Assembly: GCA_900544205.1 (NCBI GenBank)
Contig: UQUG01000003.1
Coordinates: forward strand, 1 to 64,000
DNA from: an uncultured Collinsella sp.
GTDB lineage: Bacteria; Actinomycetota; Coriobacteriia; Coriobacteriales; Coriobacteriaceae
Length of the DNA stretch: 64,000 nucleotides
Direction: 5' to 3'
How positions within the stretch are numbered: the stretch's first letter is position 1; every line of letters starts with the position of its first letter. The notes beneath the pieces are model-generated. The model was not told the origin of the DNA. It made no database searches and saw only the letters and a list, made by a program, of their open reading frames with translations. Shown here one piece after another: positions 54,559 to 61,956 of this stretch. Both the position numbers and the translations under genes were made by a program.

Positions 54559-54911
54559 TGCCAATTTGAGCCATGCATCACTCAATCACTAGTCAGTATT
54601 CGTTGACGAATCGTTGGGGATAACGAATATATCGAGGTAGACAGTCGTTTTTTCCGTCTGTGAGTACCAGCAAATCGATACTCAAAACGTCGTGAGTACA
54701 TTTTGAGTACCAGTCCGAGCGGCCTCTTGCGGGCGGACGCGATCTGCCGGTCAGCATTAATTGAAATAAATTGATGGCGTTACTTCGGTAATTGAAAACA
54801 CTTTAAAAAATACCAGCAAACAATAATCCCAGCTAAACAGCTTGAGAGATTGCGTGGCTGGTTTGCATGTACCACATACACCACAATGCACAAGCATCCA
54901 TGGCACGCAAA
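54559..54911. other. Non-coding, AT-rich, TGAGTAC repeats
   Basis: No gene. TGAGTAC occurs near 54660, 54690 and 54705 with inverted copies (GTACTCA). They may be binding sites for an element regulator. Two small frames at 54842 and 54850 are unlikely genes. Confidence 0.35.
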
Positions 54912-54946
54912 TAAAAAACGAGGGAGGCCGCATCCGACCTCCCTCG
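54912..54946 (-). terminator. Strong terminator just left of repeat D
   Basis: Arms CGAGGGAGG and CCTCCCTCG; on the minus strand followed by TTTTTT. It follows the EWE-stop motif of repeat D by about 15 bases, which suits the natural terminator of a gene ending there. Confidence 0.7.
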
Positions 54947-54960
54947 CAAAGAGCTATTTA

Positions 54961-54975
54961 CTATTCCCACTCAGT
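54961..54975 (-). repeat. Attachment-site-like repeat D
   Basis: CTATTCCCACTCAGT; minus strand codes T-E-W-E-stop. Right boundary of the integrase element and left boundary of the defence segment. Confidence 0.6.
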
Positions 54976-55057
54976 ACGACGAGAATCACTTCTCGTCTAT
55001 CTGGTGGTGTCTCGCCCACAAAAAACGGACGCAACGGCACTCTGCGGTACGCCACGG

Positions 55058-55360
55058 CACCAAACTGGGACAGCACTGCTCTCTTCCATGAAACTCAAAT
55101 TCAACTCAGTGGTGTTGAGTTTCATTTTTGTCCCAGTTGCCGGCTGCGGAGCGAAAACGGCTGATTCGATCCCGAAATCAGTCCAGCTCGACCTGAAAAG
55201 CGGCTTGCCACCAGCGTAAGTTGCAAGTGAATAATCGCAAGTGGTTTACGCTTTGAGAGTAAACCGCAGCTCAACGCAATAAGCCATCTGAAGTATTCGT
55301 TTGGAATAAATGCAGATGGCTTGTTGCTAATCGGCTAAAGGTTGAAATTACTCTCTGCTG
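55058..55360. repeat. Non-coding element, copy 1 (next to repeat D)
   Basis: Contains ATGAAACTCAA ... TTGAGTTTCAT with GGGACA/TGTCCC outer arms (55058-55131) and downstream GTAAGTTGCAAGTG with GTGGTTTACG. Copy 2 lies at 60535-60870 with the same order of parts. No coding capacity. Its conserved position beside each att-like site suggests an end signal of the elements. Confidence 0.5.
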
Positions 55361-55396
55361 AGACAGTTTGTCCCAACAGGGGGCTGACCTCGAGAA

Positions 55397-55978
55397 CTAC
55401 AGGCTTTGAATTTCCGTACGGAACTCAAAATGGGTTGAAGGGTCCTCGTCGGGATCGTCTTCCCAGTTGACAGACTCATCGTACAAGAGGTTCTCGATTC
55501 TCTCGCCATTCTTGAGAACTATCATTTCGGAGAACCAGACCTCCTTGTCGAGCATGATGATGCCCGAATCCGTATGGAGGGCGATGGCCTGTGGATACTC
55601 AAGCTTTGCGACCAGGGAGCCTTCGCCATAGATATCTGCAACGTCGTTGACAACGGTAACAGCGACGATAGTCTCGTTGACTTCGAACGTGGTCGTATCA
55701 GCCCCCACTTCGGGGATGCTGAGCATTTCCTCCGAAGATTCAACAACTGACAGCAAGCCAAACTCTTCGAGCGTGCCGAACTCGTCAACGACGATGTTGT
55801 TCAGGAAGTTGTTGACGTCGATGTCAAAGCCCTCGAAGTGCAGGCGGACGGTATTCCAGCTGTTGTCGGGAGGAGCCGCCAGAACTGCATCGATAGTGAG
55901 CAGCTTGGAGCCCTTCATCTGCTTCAGGAGCAGCTCTTCTGCGTGGTTGAATCTTTTATTAGCGTGTTCCATTGCCAT
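55397..55978 (-). CDS. Hypothetical acidic protein (193 aa), first of the D-E segment
   Basis: ATG 55978 overlaps the stop of the upstream micro-gene (TGATG), with AAGGGAAAG before it. KRFNHAEELLLKQMKGSKLL, then GFDIDVNNFLNNIVVDEFG and VVNDVADIYGEGSLVAKL. Acidic, no membrane segments. Not recognised; may be an immunity or regulatory protein of the small operon. The second gene of a two-gene operon on the minus strand, divergent from the defence genes. Confidence 0.65.
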   Translation of the reverse strand: MAMEHANKRFNHAEELLLKQMKGSKLLTIDAVLAAPPDNSWNTVRLHFEGFDIDVNNFLNNIVVDEFGTLEEFGLLSVVESSEEMLSIPEVGADTTTFEVNETIVAVTVVNDVADIYGEGSLVAKLEYPQAIALHTDSGIIMLDKEVWFSEMIVLKNGERIENLLYDESVNWEDDPDEDPSTHFEFRTEIQSL

Positions 55979-56124
55979 CACTTTCCCTTTCTGACGAAGT
56001 GTATCTTCAGGGACTTAATTCCAGGAGCGTTCCTCGCTTTCAATTCGACAACCGGGGATTTGCCCTTCGAAGAAGAAACAAGTCTATGGGAGACGATGCT
56101 GCCGTCTCTCATCCTGTACATCAT
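55978..56124 (-). CDS. Basic micro-protein (48 aa) paired with the 55397 gene
   Basis: ATG 56124 has GAGGG 7 bases upstream; an ATG at 56145 in frame is a weaker choice. MMYRMRDGSIVSHRLVSSSK, then SPVVELKARNAPGIKSLKI. Its TGA overlaps the next ATG by one base. Basic and short, possibly an antitoxin-like or DNA-binding partner. No family recognised. Confidence 0.5.
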   Translation of the reverse strand: MMYRMRDGSIVSHRLVSSSKGKSPVVELKARNAPGIKSLKIHFVRKGK

Positions 56125-56313
56125 GCCTTTGCCCTCGGTTGACATGGGGCTACCACACTCGGAGTTCCAGGACGGTCGTATACGCACAGCTCGATGTGGG
56201 TTGAGGCCCTTGGCCCTTCGTGCCGGAGAGGCACTTTCTTTCGCAAGGAAAAAGCCATTTGGCAAATCCGTTGCATCCGAATCGCCCTGTCTGAGGGCTA
56301 GACCGGTATTTCT

Positions 56314-56351
56314 AATGCAGGGAAGTTGCGAATCTACGACTTCCCTGCATT
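56314..56351. terminator. Hairpin between divergent operons
   Basis: Arms AATGCAGGGAAGT and ACTTCCCTGCATT, 12-base loop, 13-bp stem. Promoter-region hairpin 120 bases before the AAA gene; could also be an operator. Confidence 0.5.
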
Positions 56352-56471
56352 ATTCTGCCTTCCTTCTCCTTCTTCCGTAAACCGCGCATGCCTGCTCTGT
56401 CTCGGAACCCTTCCTTGATTAATGCAACGAAAGAGATATAATCTCATTCAACGATTCGAAAGGAAAAGGAA

Positions 56472-57821
56472 ATGCTACTGAACTTCACCGTGGGCAATTG
56501 GATGTCATACCGCGACGAGGCGTCGCTGAACATGGTCGCCTCGCTCGAGCGCCAGCATGCTCGGACGCTGGCCAAGATCCCTGGGTTCCGCAGCAAGAAG
56601 GCCCTGCCGGTTGCCGCTGTCTACGGAGGCAACGCGTCCGGCAAGACGGGCCTGTTCAAGGGGATGGCCGCGCTCAAGCACATGGTCACGGGCGAAATCG
56701 GCGTGGACGAGCTCCTTCCCATAGAGCCCTTCATGCTAGAGAGGGAATCGGCATCGGAGCCGACCGTCTTCGACGTCACGTTCCTGGCGGGCAGGACCGT
56801 CTACCGCTACGTCGTTGAGGCGACCCTGGATGGTGTTTCCTACGAGTCGCTCGAGCGCGTGCTCGAGAAGGAGAGTATCGACATCTTCGAGCGCGACGAG
56901 CTTTCGGAGGACGGCAAGTACATCTTCAACGAGTCATGCCTCGGTCCCTCCGACTTCCTAGAGTTCGTGGGCAAGTCGACCCGCCGCAACCAGACCTTCC
57001 TCGGCAGCGCCGTCTCCCAGAACGTCGAAACGTTGCAGGAGGCCTACGATTGGTTTGCCGACACGCTGCAGCTCGTAGGCGTGGAGTCCCATGCCTGGAC
57101 CTTCGCCAACGCCGCGGGAACCCGCGAGGGCTTCTTCGAATATGCCGAGGACACGCTCTCCCGCCTGGACACCGGTATTTGCGGGCTGACCGGAGAGCGC
57201 CTCGATCTCGACGCGCTGCCGAAAAGCGCAAAGCTTCGCAAGAGAGTGGCCGGGCTCGAGGCCGACGAGATAATGACCTTGGTCATGGAGAAAGCTCCCG
57301 GTGACTACGGCTTCGAGATGATAACGGTGCACGTGGACGATGGGCATCCGGTGGTGGAGCGCATGCGCACCCTTCACCAGGGCGCGGACGGCGAGAAGCG
57401 CAGCTTCGGCCTGGGGATGGAGTCCTCCGGCACCCAGCGCCTGATGGGGCTGCTGCCCATGCTGTTCGACCTGCAGGGGTCCGATGACGCCGTGGGATCC
57501 AAGGTGTACGTCGTGGACGAGCTGGACCGGTGCCTGCACACCATGCTGACCACGCGCCTGGTGGAGGACTTCCTGGCCACCTGCGGGCCCGACACTCGCA
57601 AGCAGCTGCTGTTCACCACCCACGACCTGCTGCTCATGGACCAATCCCTGATGCGCCGCGACGAGATGTACATAGCCCAGCGCGGCGTGGACGGCAAGTC
57701 CGAGCTGGTCGGGCTCACCGAGTTCGACGGCATCCGCTACGACAAGGACCTTATCCGCAGCTACCTGGACGGCCGCTTCGGCGGCATCCCGATGCTGCGG
57801 GAGGAGGCGGCCCGTGGCTAG
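56472..57821 (+). CDS. AAA_15/AAA_21-type ATPase of a two-gene defence locus
   Basis: 449 residues. Walker A in AVYGGNASGKTGLFKGM, a split ATPase of the SMC/OLD-like type: FGLGMESSGTQRLMGLLPML (signature-like), YVVDELDRCLHTMLTTRLV (Walker B) and LLFTTHDLLLMDQ (switch His). The middle insertion (about 130-290) is helical. Together with the next gene it matches the AbiL-type and RloA/RloB-type phage-abortive pairs, by domain pattern. ATG 56472 has AGGAAAAGG upstream. It probably senses phage and activates the nuclease-like partner. Confidence 0.82.
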   Translation: MLLNFTVGNWMSYRDEASLNMVASLERQHARTLAKIPGFRSKKALPVAAVYGGNASGKTGLFKGMAALKHMVTGEIGVDELLPIEPFMLERESASEPTVFDVTFLAGRTVYRYVVEATLDGVSYESLERVLEKESIDIFERDELSEDGKYIFNESCLGPSDFLEFVGKSTRRNQTFLGSAVSQNVETLQEAYDWFADTLQLVGVESHAWTFANAAGTREGFFEYAEDTLSRLDTGICGLTGERLDLDALPKSAKLRKRVAGLEADEIMTLVMEKAPGDYGFEMITVHVDDGHPVVERMRTLHQGADGEKRSFGLGMESSGTQRLMGLLPMLFDLQGSDDAVGSKVYVVDELDRCLHTMLTTRLVEDFLATCGPDTRKQLLFTTHDLLLMDQSLMRRDEMYIAQRGVDGKSELVGLTEFDGIRYDKDLIRSYLDGRFGGIPMLREEAARG

Positions 57822-58419
57822 GAGATCAAATAAGGAATCGCTCAAGCGAAAGACGGGCGGCCGCGAGTACCGCGCCGTATGCTGGGTGAGCGCCGAGGGG
57901 CAAACGGAGAAGGACTACCTGCGCATGGACGCCTTCAAAGGCGCATCGATGGCGGTGAAGTTTCCCAAGGACGTCCACCCCGACAGGCGCAACCCCGCAG
58001 CGGTGCTCAAGCGCTTCCAGAAGGCGATGCGCACCGAGGACTTCCGCAAGGGAGACGAGGCGTGGATCGTGGTGGACGTAGACACCTGGGGAGACGTCGA
58101 GTTCGCCGAGCTGCTCTCCTGGGCGGCGAGCGACCCACGGCATCACCTGGCCATCAGCAACCCCAAGTTCGAGCTGTTCCTGGTGATGCACTTCGAGCGC
58201 GGCAACGGCTGCACCACGCCACAGAAGGTCGATGCCACCCTCAAACGCTACTGGCCCCGCTATGACAAGCGCGTGAGTGCCACCCGTTTCTCCCTCGACG
58301 AGGTCAAGTCAGCCGTCGAGGCGGCAAGAATGAAGCGGGCAGGCTGCCAAGACGCCTTCCCGGCGCCCGGCATGACCGACGCCCACCTGCTAGTCGAACG
58401 GCTGATTGAAGGGATGTAG
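57814..58419 (+). CDS. RloB-like protein (toprim-type nuclease effector)
   Basis: 201 residues. VSAEGQTEKDYLRM (acidic toprim-like start), IVVDVDTWGDVEFAELL (DxD), NPKFELFLVMHFERG and a C-terminal helix; the RloB pattern. It overlaps the ATPase gene by 8 bases. The acidic residues Glu and Asp of the first two motifs suit metal binding, so the protein may cut nucleic acid when released by the ATPase. Part of a defence operon by context. Activity not shown. Confidence 0.8.
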   Translation: MARRSNKESLKRKTGGREYRAVCWVSAEGQTEKDYLRMDAFKGASMAVKFPKDVHPDRRNPAAVLKRFQKAMRTEDFRKGDEAWIVVDVDTWGDVEFAELLSWAASDPRHHLAISNPKFELFLVMHFERGNGCTTPQKVDATLKRYWPRYDKRVSATRFSLDEVKSAVEAARMKRAGCQDAFPAPGMTDAHLLVERLIEGM

Positions 58420-58509
58420 GAGGCCAGATATCTGGGCTCAGGTTCTTCGAGGACGGGAGCGTGAAGAGATGGCTTTTGAGGCTGAGAGAGATTGACGGTG
58501 GGGGTGCCA

Positions 58510-59790
58510 ATGAGTGACGACTTTAGCTTCACCATAAAGATACCTTGCGATGAGGATGGGTTTGTCTTATTGCAATGCCCTCAATGCGGCGAGTTCTTCA
58601 AGCTGAGACCGAATGATTACGAGTCGGATGACGTTTTGGAAGTCTGCTGTCCAGCCTGTGGCATCGTGTCCGACAGTTATCTGACCGAGGACGTCGTCGA
58701 TCTTGCGATGACCATCGCGAAGAACAAGGCTTTCGAGGCGATTCACAAGGAGATGAAGAAGCTCGAACGGCAGACCAAGGGCAAAGCAGTGTCGTTCAAG
58801 GCGGGCAGACCACCTAGACCTGATGACGAGCCTGTCTTGCAGCCTTCTATAGATGCGCTTGCCATTACGACCTGCAGGCACTGCGGAATGCAGTCGAAAG
58901 TGTCACGCCTTCTTTCAATGTCGATGTACGTGTGTCCGTTATGCGGGGTGAGCAATTTAATGATCGATAAGACCGATTTCAAAAAGACCCTATATCGCTT
59001 CAACCATGAAGCTAACATCCTCTTGCGCTCGAACTGGGAAGAGTCGCCTGCTCCCTTCAAGCGGTTCCTTGACCGCATTGAAGGCGAGCCAGTTATCAAG
59101 GAATACCTCGATAACTGTGTCAACAACCATACGCCTGAGGGTTTCGGTGCTGATGAAGACGTTCGGGAGGTAGCGGCGCAACCTGGGGTAACCTTCATCA
59201 ATTTCAGCACAATACCCGAGGAAGAGAGCGCAGAGGTCTACCTCATCCTCAAGGCGGTGATTGCGCAGGACATTCATGGTAGAAGCTACTTCTACTACAC
59301 CTTTGCGAGTGGAAACAAGTATCCCGACATGTACAAGGGTTTCTTGGACAAGGTCGTGTGGCGCCTTATCGCGAACATAACTGAGCACTTGACCATGATT
59401 GGAATAGAAATGGGACTCGACAACAGCGACTCCGTCACCAACAATATCGGCACTGTTCAGAACTTGCAGATGAATCAGGCGGCTGGTGGTTCGACCATCA
59501 ATGCCACTCAAAACAATGGCATAAACGAAGCCCAGCTGAGCGATTTGCTCAACGCTATACTCACCGCTGCCGAGGATGAAATAGAGGATACGGAAAGCGT
59601 CGAAGACGTGCGCGATAGCGTAGAGATCATTCGGGTGCAGATGGAGAGCGGCGAGCCGAAACGTGGTGTGCTCAAAGGCACGCTTAGCGTTCTGCATGGA
59701 GTTAACGGTGGTGTGCAATTTGTTGCAGCGCTCGCGCAGATTATCGAATTCATTAACATGAGCGGCTTCCAGTTCCCTCTGCCTGGCTAA
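58510..59790 (+). CDS. Zinc-ribbon protein with AbiTii-like tail, candidate defence effector (426 aa)
   Basis: ATG 58510 follows GGGGGTGCC. Two zinc-ribbon-like Cys clusters: CPQCGEFF...CCPACG (about 23-50) and CRHCGMQ...CPLCG (about 122-150). A helical middle (FNHEANILLRSNWEE, EPVIKEYLDNC), then NNIGTVQNLQMNQAAGGSTI, an Asn-rich stretch like the tails of AbiTii-type proteins, and a final hydrophobic segment (NGGVQFVAALAQIIEFI). Not a known combination to me. It follows RloB by 90 bases and may be a third member of the same operon. Confidence 0.65.
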   Translation: MSDDFSFTIKIPCDEDGFVLLQCPQCGEFFKLRPNDYESDDVLEVCCPACGIVSDSYLTEDVVDLAMTIAKNKAFEAIHKEMKKLERQTKGKAVSFKAGRPPRPDDEPVLQPSIDALAITTCRHCGMQSKVSRLLSMSMYVCPLCGVSNLMIDKTDFKKTLYRFNHEANILLRSNWEESPAPFKRFLDRIEGEPVIKEYLDNCVNNHTPEGFGADEDVREVAAQPGVTFINFSTIPEEESAEVYLILKAVIAQDIHGRSYFYYTFASGNKYPDMYKGFLDKVVWRLIANITEHLTMIGIEMGLDNSDSVTNNIGTVQNLQMNQAAGGSTINATQNNGINEAQLSDLLNAILTAAEDEIEDTESVEDVRDSVEIIRVQMESGEPKRGVLKGTLSVLHGVNGGVQFVAALAQIIEFINMSGFQFPLPG

Positions 59791-60426
59791 AGACTGCGGC
59801 CTCAACATAGTCGTCACCTTGTGACACGCTGCGACGATGTCCGTACCAGTTTGGTGCGGGCATCCTTATGTTTGCCCGCCTTACGAGACGAAAGGCAGGC
59901 AGGAACATGGACGGTGAGACCAATGGCGGCCAGGAAGCCACTTTCGGAATAATCCGGGGCCGTTTTCCGCCCGGATTCTGCCCGGCTCGGCATTCCGAAA
60001 CCGCCTTCGGGACGCCTTCCCCCGGCGTTTTCGGATGGTTCTTTACTCCCTATTTCTGACCTGGCGTTTTGCGTTTTCGGTCCCCAGAAAACAGGGGGTG
60101 ATTACAAAGTGATTACAAACCGGCCCCGCGACGCCCGCCGATCTCGCGAGGATAATATCGGGTGGCTTGCAAAACTGCCTCTGGGTCAACGCGGTTGAGC
60201 GTCCCTTAGTAGCCCTCAGAAGCGGGCTCCACCTTTTCGGGATAATCCGAATCGGTTTGCGCAGGTAAACAGGCAGAAAAGAGCCCCCGGAAAACCTCGT
60301 TTCCGGGGGCTCGCGCCCTTCGTTATTCCTCGAAGTCGCCGGTGGTTGTGTTCACCATCAGGTACCGTCGTTGACTGTTAATAGCTAAAATAATCCCAGT
60401 TCAAACAGCATTTTTTGGTCAAAAAC
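59791..60426. other. Non-coding region with gene-end remnant and terminator
   Basis: GATTACAAA direct repeat at about 60098-60118. On the minus strand, 60326-60376 reads RYLMVNTTTGDFEE-stop, the end of an unidentified protein, followed by a terminator (60281-60312). Its upstream coding sequence is missing. No other gene. Confidence 0.4.
60281..60312 (-). terminator. Strong hairpin terminator on the minus strand
   Basis: Arms GAGCCCCCGGAAA and TTTCCGGGGGCTC, then TTTTCTG on the minus strand. Follows the lost gene end noted above. Confidence 0.7.
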
Positions 60427-60441
60427 TTATTCCCACTCGGT
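60427..60441 (-). repeat. Attachment-site-like repeat E
   Basis: TTATTCCCACTCGGT; minus strand codes I-T-T-E-W-E-stop. Right end of the D-E segment. Confidence 0.6.
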
Positions 60442-60534
60442 GGTTATAGTTTTGCCGTCTCGTCACTCCAGTTGCACCCAGTTTTCGGCGGCATCTCGAA
60501 GTGAGTGCCGCTGAATGACGCGACGTCGCGTTTC

Positions 60535-60870
60535 ATCGGCTTCGGGGACAAAAGCTGGGACAACTTCAAAAACCATTTTCAAACTCAGAGTATTGAGTTT
60601 TTATTTTTGTCCCAAGGGGCACGGAGAGCCGCCTTTGGAGGCTCGATATCGCCGAAAAACGCCCGTTTTGAAACTCAACCGCCTTTGAGCCTGCAAACCA
60701 CCAGCTTCAACAGTAAGTGAGTCGACGCGGGTGGCTTACGAGCCGTTCACAAAACCGCAGGCCACAGGTCTTTGTCAACGATAAGCAAAGTGAATAGTCT
60801 CAGGTGGCTTGCCCATGAGTTGGCGTAAGCCTGTTTAGCAAAAGGCTAATCGGACACGACAGGCCGCCCG
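60535..60870. repeat. Non-coding element, copy 2 (next to repeat E)
   Basis: GGGACA..., TTCAAACTCAGAGTATTGAGTTTTTATTTTTGTCCC-like fold (split here: TTCAAACTCA and TGAGTTTTTA), then GTAAGTGAGTC with GGTGGCTTAC. Same parts as at 55058-55360. No gene. Confidence 0.5.
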
Positions 60871-60951
60871 CATGGCGACGGCGTTTCCCGTGCGGGCACA
60901 AACAGCCCTGCGTGCCCTGTCGCGCGATATCCCAATGCGACGTTCAGAACC

Positions 60952-61279
60952 CTACCCGCCAAGCAGCCACCTCGCGAAATTCAGCACGAGCACGCCCTCC
61001 CGGGTATGGGGCTCATGCCTCGTGCGAGTGATGAGAATCTTCGGGAATGCATCCCCGATGGATAGAATCGGCGCAATCTCCCTCTCGAGCGTCGAATCGG
61101 CGCCGATATCGTCGCTCACATACACTTTCCTTCCCGGTTTCGAAACTTGGAAGGCAGTATGCGCAAGGATGCGTCGAGGTGCGATCCCAGTCGTACCATG
61201 CCAGCAGAGATGTCGAGGCACATTCGTTCATGCTGCAATGCGGGCATCGGAGATGAAAAACAGCCCGTCGGGTAGTCAT
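60952..61279 (-). pseudogene. DUF4143 ATPase remnant, C-terminal
   Basis: Reads DDIGADSTLEREIAPILSIG, then DAFPKILITRTRHEP and LVLNFARWLLGG-stop at 60952. The end of an AAA_14/DUF4143 protein. Upstream it is broken and in another frame. Similar to the fragment at 33160-33495. Confidence 0.6.
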
Positions 61280-61363
61280 GGGCGTGCGGGAGCCCGCATC
61301 AGTAACCTGCCTCCTCGGTTGTCCCTTCTTTGCATGGTCGTCTACATAAAGGAGGAACCAGCC

Positions 61364-61703
61364 ATGCAGATCAGCATGCTTGCCCTTCTTGGGTCACGGA
61401 CCGGGGAGGCGAGGGCCTCCGTCGGGACCGCCCCGAGCAACCGGCATATCCAAGGAATGACAGGGCTCGATCGCTGTGCTGGTCAGGATGCCGAAGCGGG
61501 CCGTCCGCCAATCGGAATGCGGGTCAGGATGCTGCAACGTGATTCCAGCTGCAGGATACGGCTCCTTTGCGGTTGCCGCAAAACCTGCTGGCAACATTCT
61601 TACTATCCGAATGATGTACGCATCCCTTGGGATCGTTTCGCCTGACCAGGGCCATCTTCAGCGCCTCATCGGCCAGCTCGGCAGGCGCCTCTTCCACGCG
61701 TAA
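61364..61703 (+). pseudogene. Unidentified decayed gene
   Basis: ATG 61364 has AAAGGAGGAACC just upstream and reads MQISMLALLGSRTGEARASV; the frame continues to 61645 without domain. Another frame at 61530-61703 reads GYGSFAVAAKPAGNILTIRM and stops at HA-stop. Probably one gene broken by shifts. Not recognised. Confidence 0.3.
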
Positions 61704-61857
61704 TAGCCCTGGCGGGTCACCTATGCAACCAAAGATACAAAAGGAATCGAATGGCCAGAGAGGATTGCCCTTTCCGATGGTCGATTCTTGACAGGCAAAC
61801 TCAAGCCTCGTTAATATTACATGGTTTGCCAGACCGAATTAACAAAGGAGGGGTGTC

Positions 61858-61893
61858 GTGGTTGGTCTTTTCCGCACGTGGATGAGCGCCTAG
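61858..61893 (+). CDS. Leader peptide of the efflux gene (MVGLFRTWMSA)
   Basis: GTG 61858 preceded by AAAGGAGG at about 6 bases, a very strong site for an 11-codon frame; stop TAG at 61891. Its last codons AGC-GCC form the arm of a hairpin that can exclude the terminator. Typical of macrolide-sensing leaders. Peptide length fits ribosome stalling in the exit tunnel. Confidence 0.65.
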   Translation: MVGLFRTWMSA

Positions 61894-61926
61894 AAAGCGG
61901 CGCTGTTGTGGCGTCGCGCTGTTTTT
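61885..61926 (+). promoter_or_regulatory. Attenuator: terminator with alternative anti-terminator hairpin
   Basis: Terminator: GCGGCGC (61897-61903) with GCGTCGC (61911-61917, one G-U), loop TGTTGTG, then GCTGTTTTT. Anti-terminator: AGCGCC (61885-61890, inside the leader's last codons) with GGCGCT (61899-61904). The two are mutually exclusive. A stalled ribosome would favour transcription of the downstream efflux gene. Confidence 0.6.
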
Positions 61927-61956
61927 CTGCACGCCATTTCACGATTGGACATAACC

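Larger units (their letters stand above)
36298..54975. mobile_element. Integrative mobilizable element at a guaA-type site
   Basis: Bounded by att-like repeats C and D. Cargo in order: regulator with two XRE domains, excisionase-like protein, tyrosine integrase, RHH/MobC protein, VapE-like helicase, candidate origin repeats, relaxosome protein, MobL-like relaxase, VirD4/TraG coupling protein, exported proteins, DUF2958 pair and a Type III restriction-modification operon. No VirB4 or VirB6-type genes, so it probably needs a helper for transfer. The core repeats C and D share only the short motif; the exact ends need mapping. Confidence 0.65.
54961..60441. mobile_element. Defence-type segment between att-like sites D and E
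   Basis: 5.5 kb without integrase or transfer genes: unknown pair (55397-56124), AAA ATPase, RloB-like protein and zinc-ribbon protein. Both ends carry the short guaA-type motif and, beyond each, a related non-coding element (55058-55360, 60535-60870). Probably a satellite moved by the integrase of a neighbour. Confidence 0.55.
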
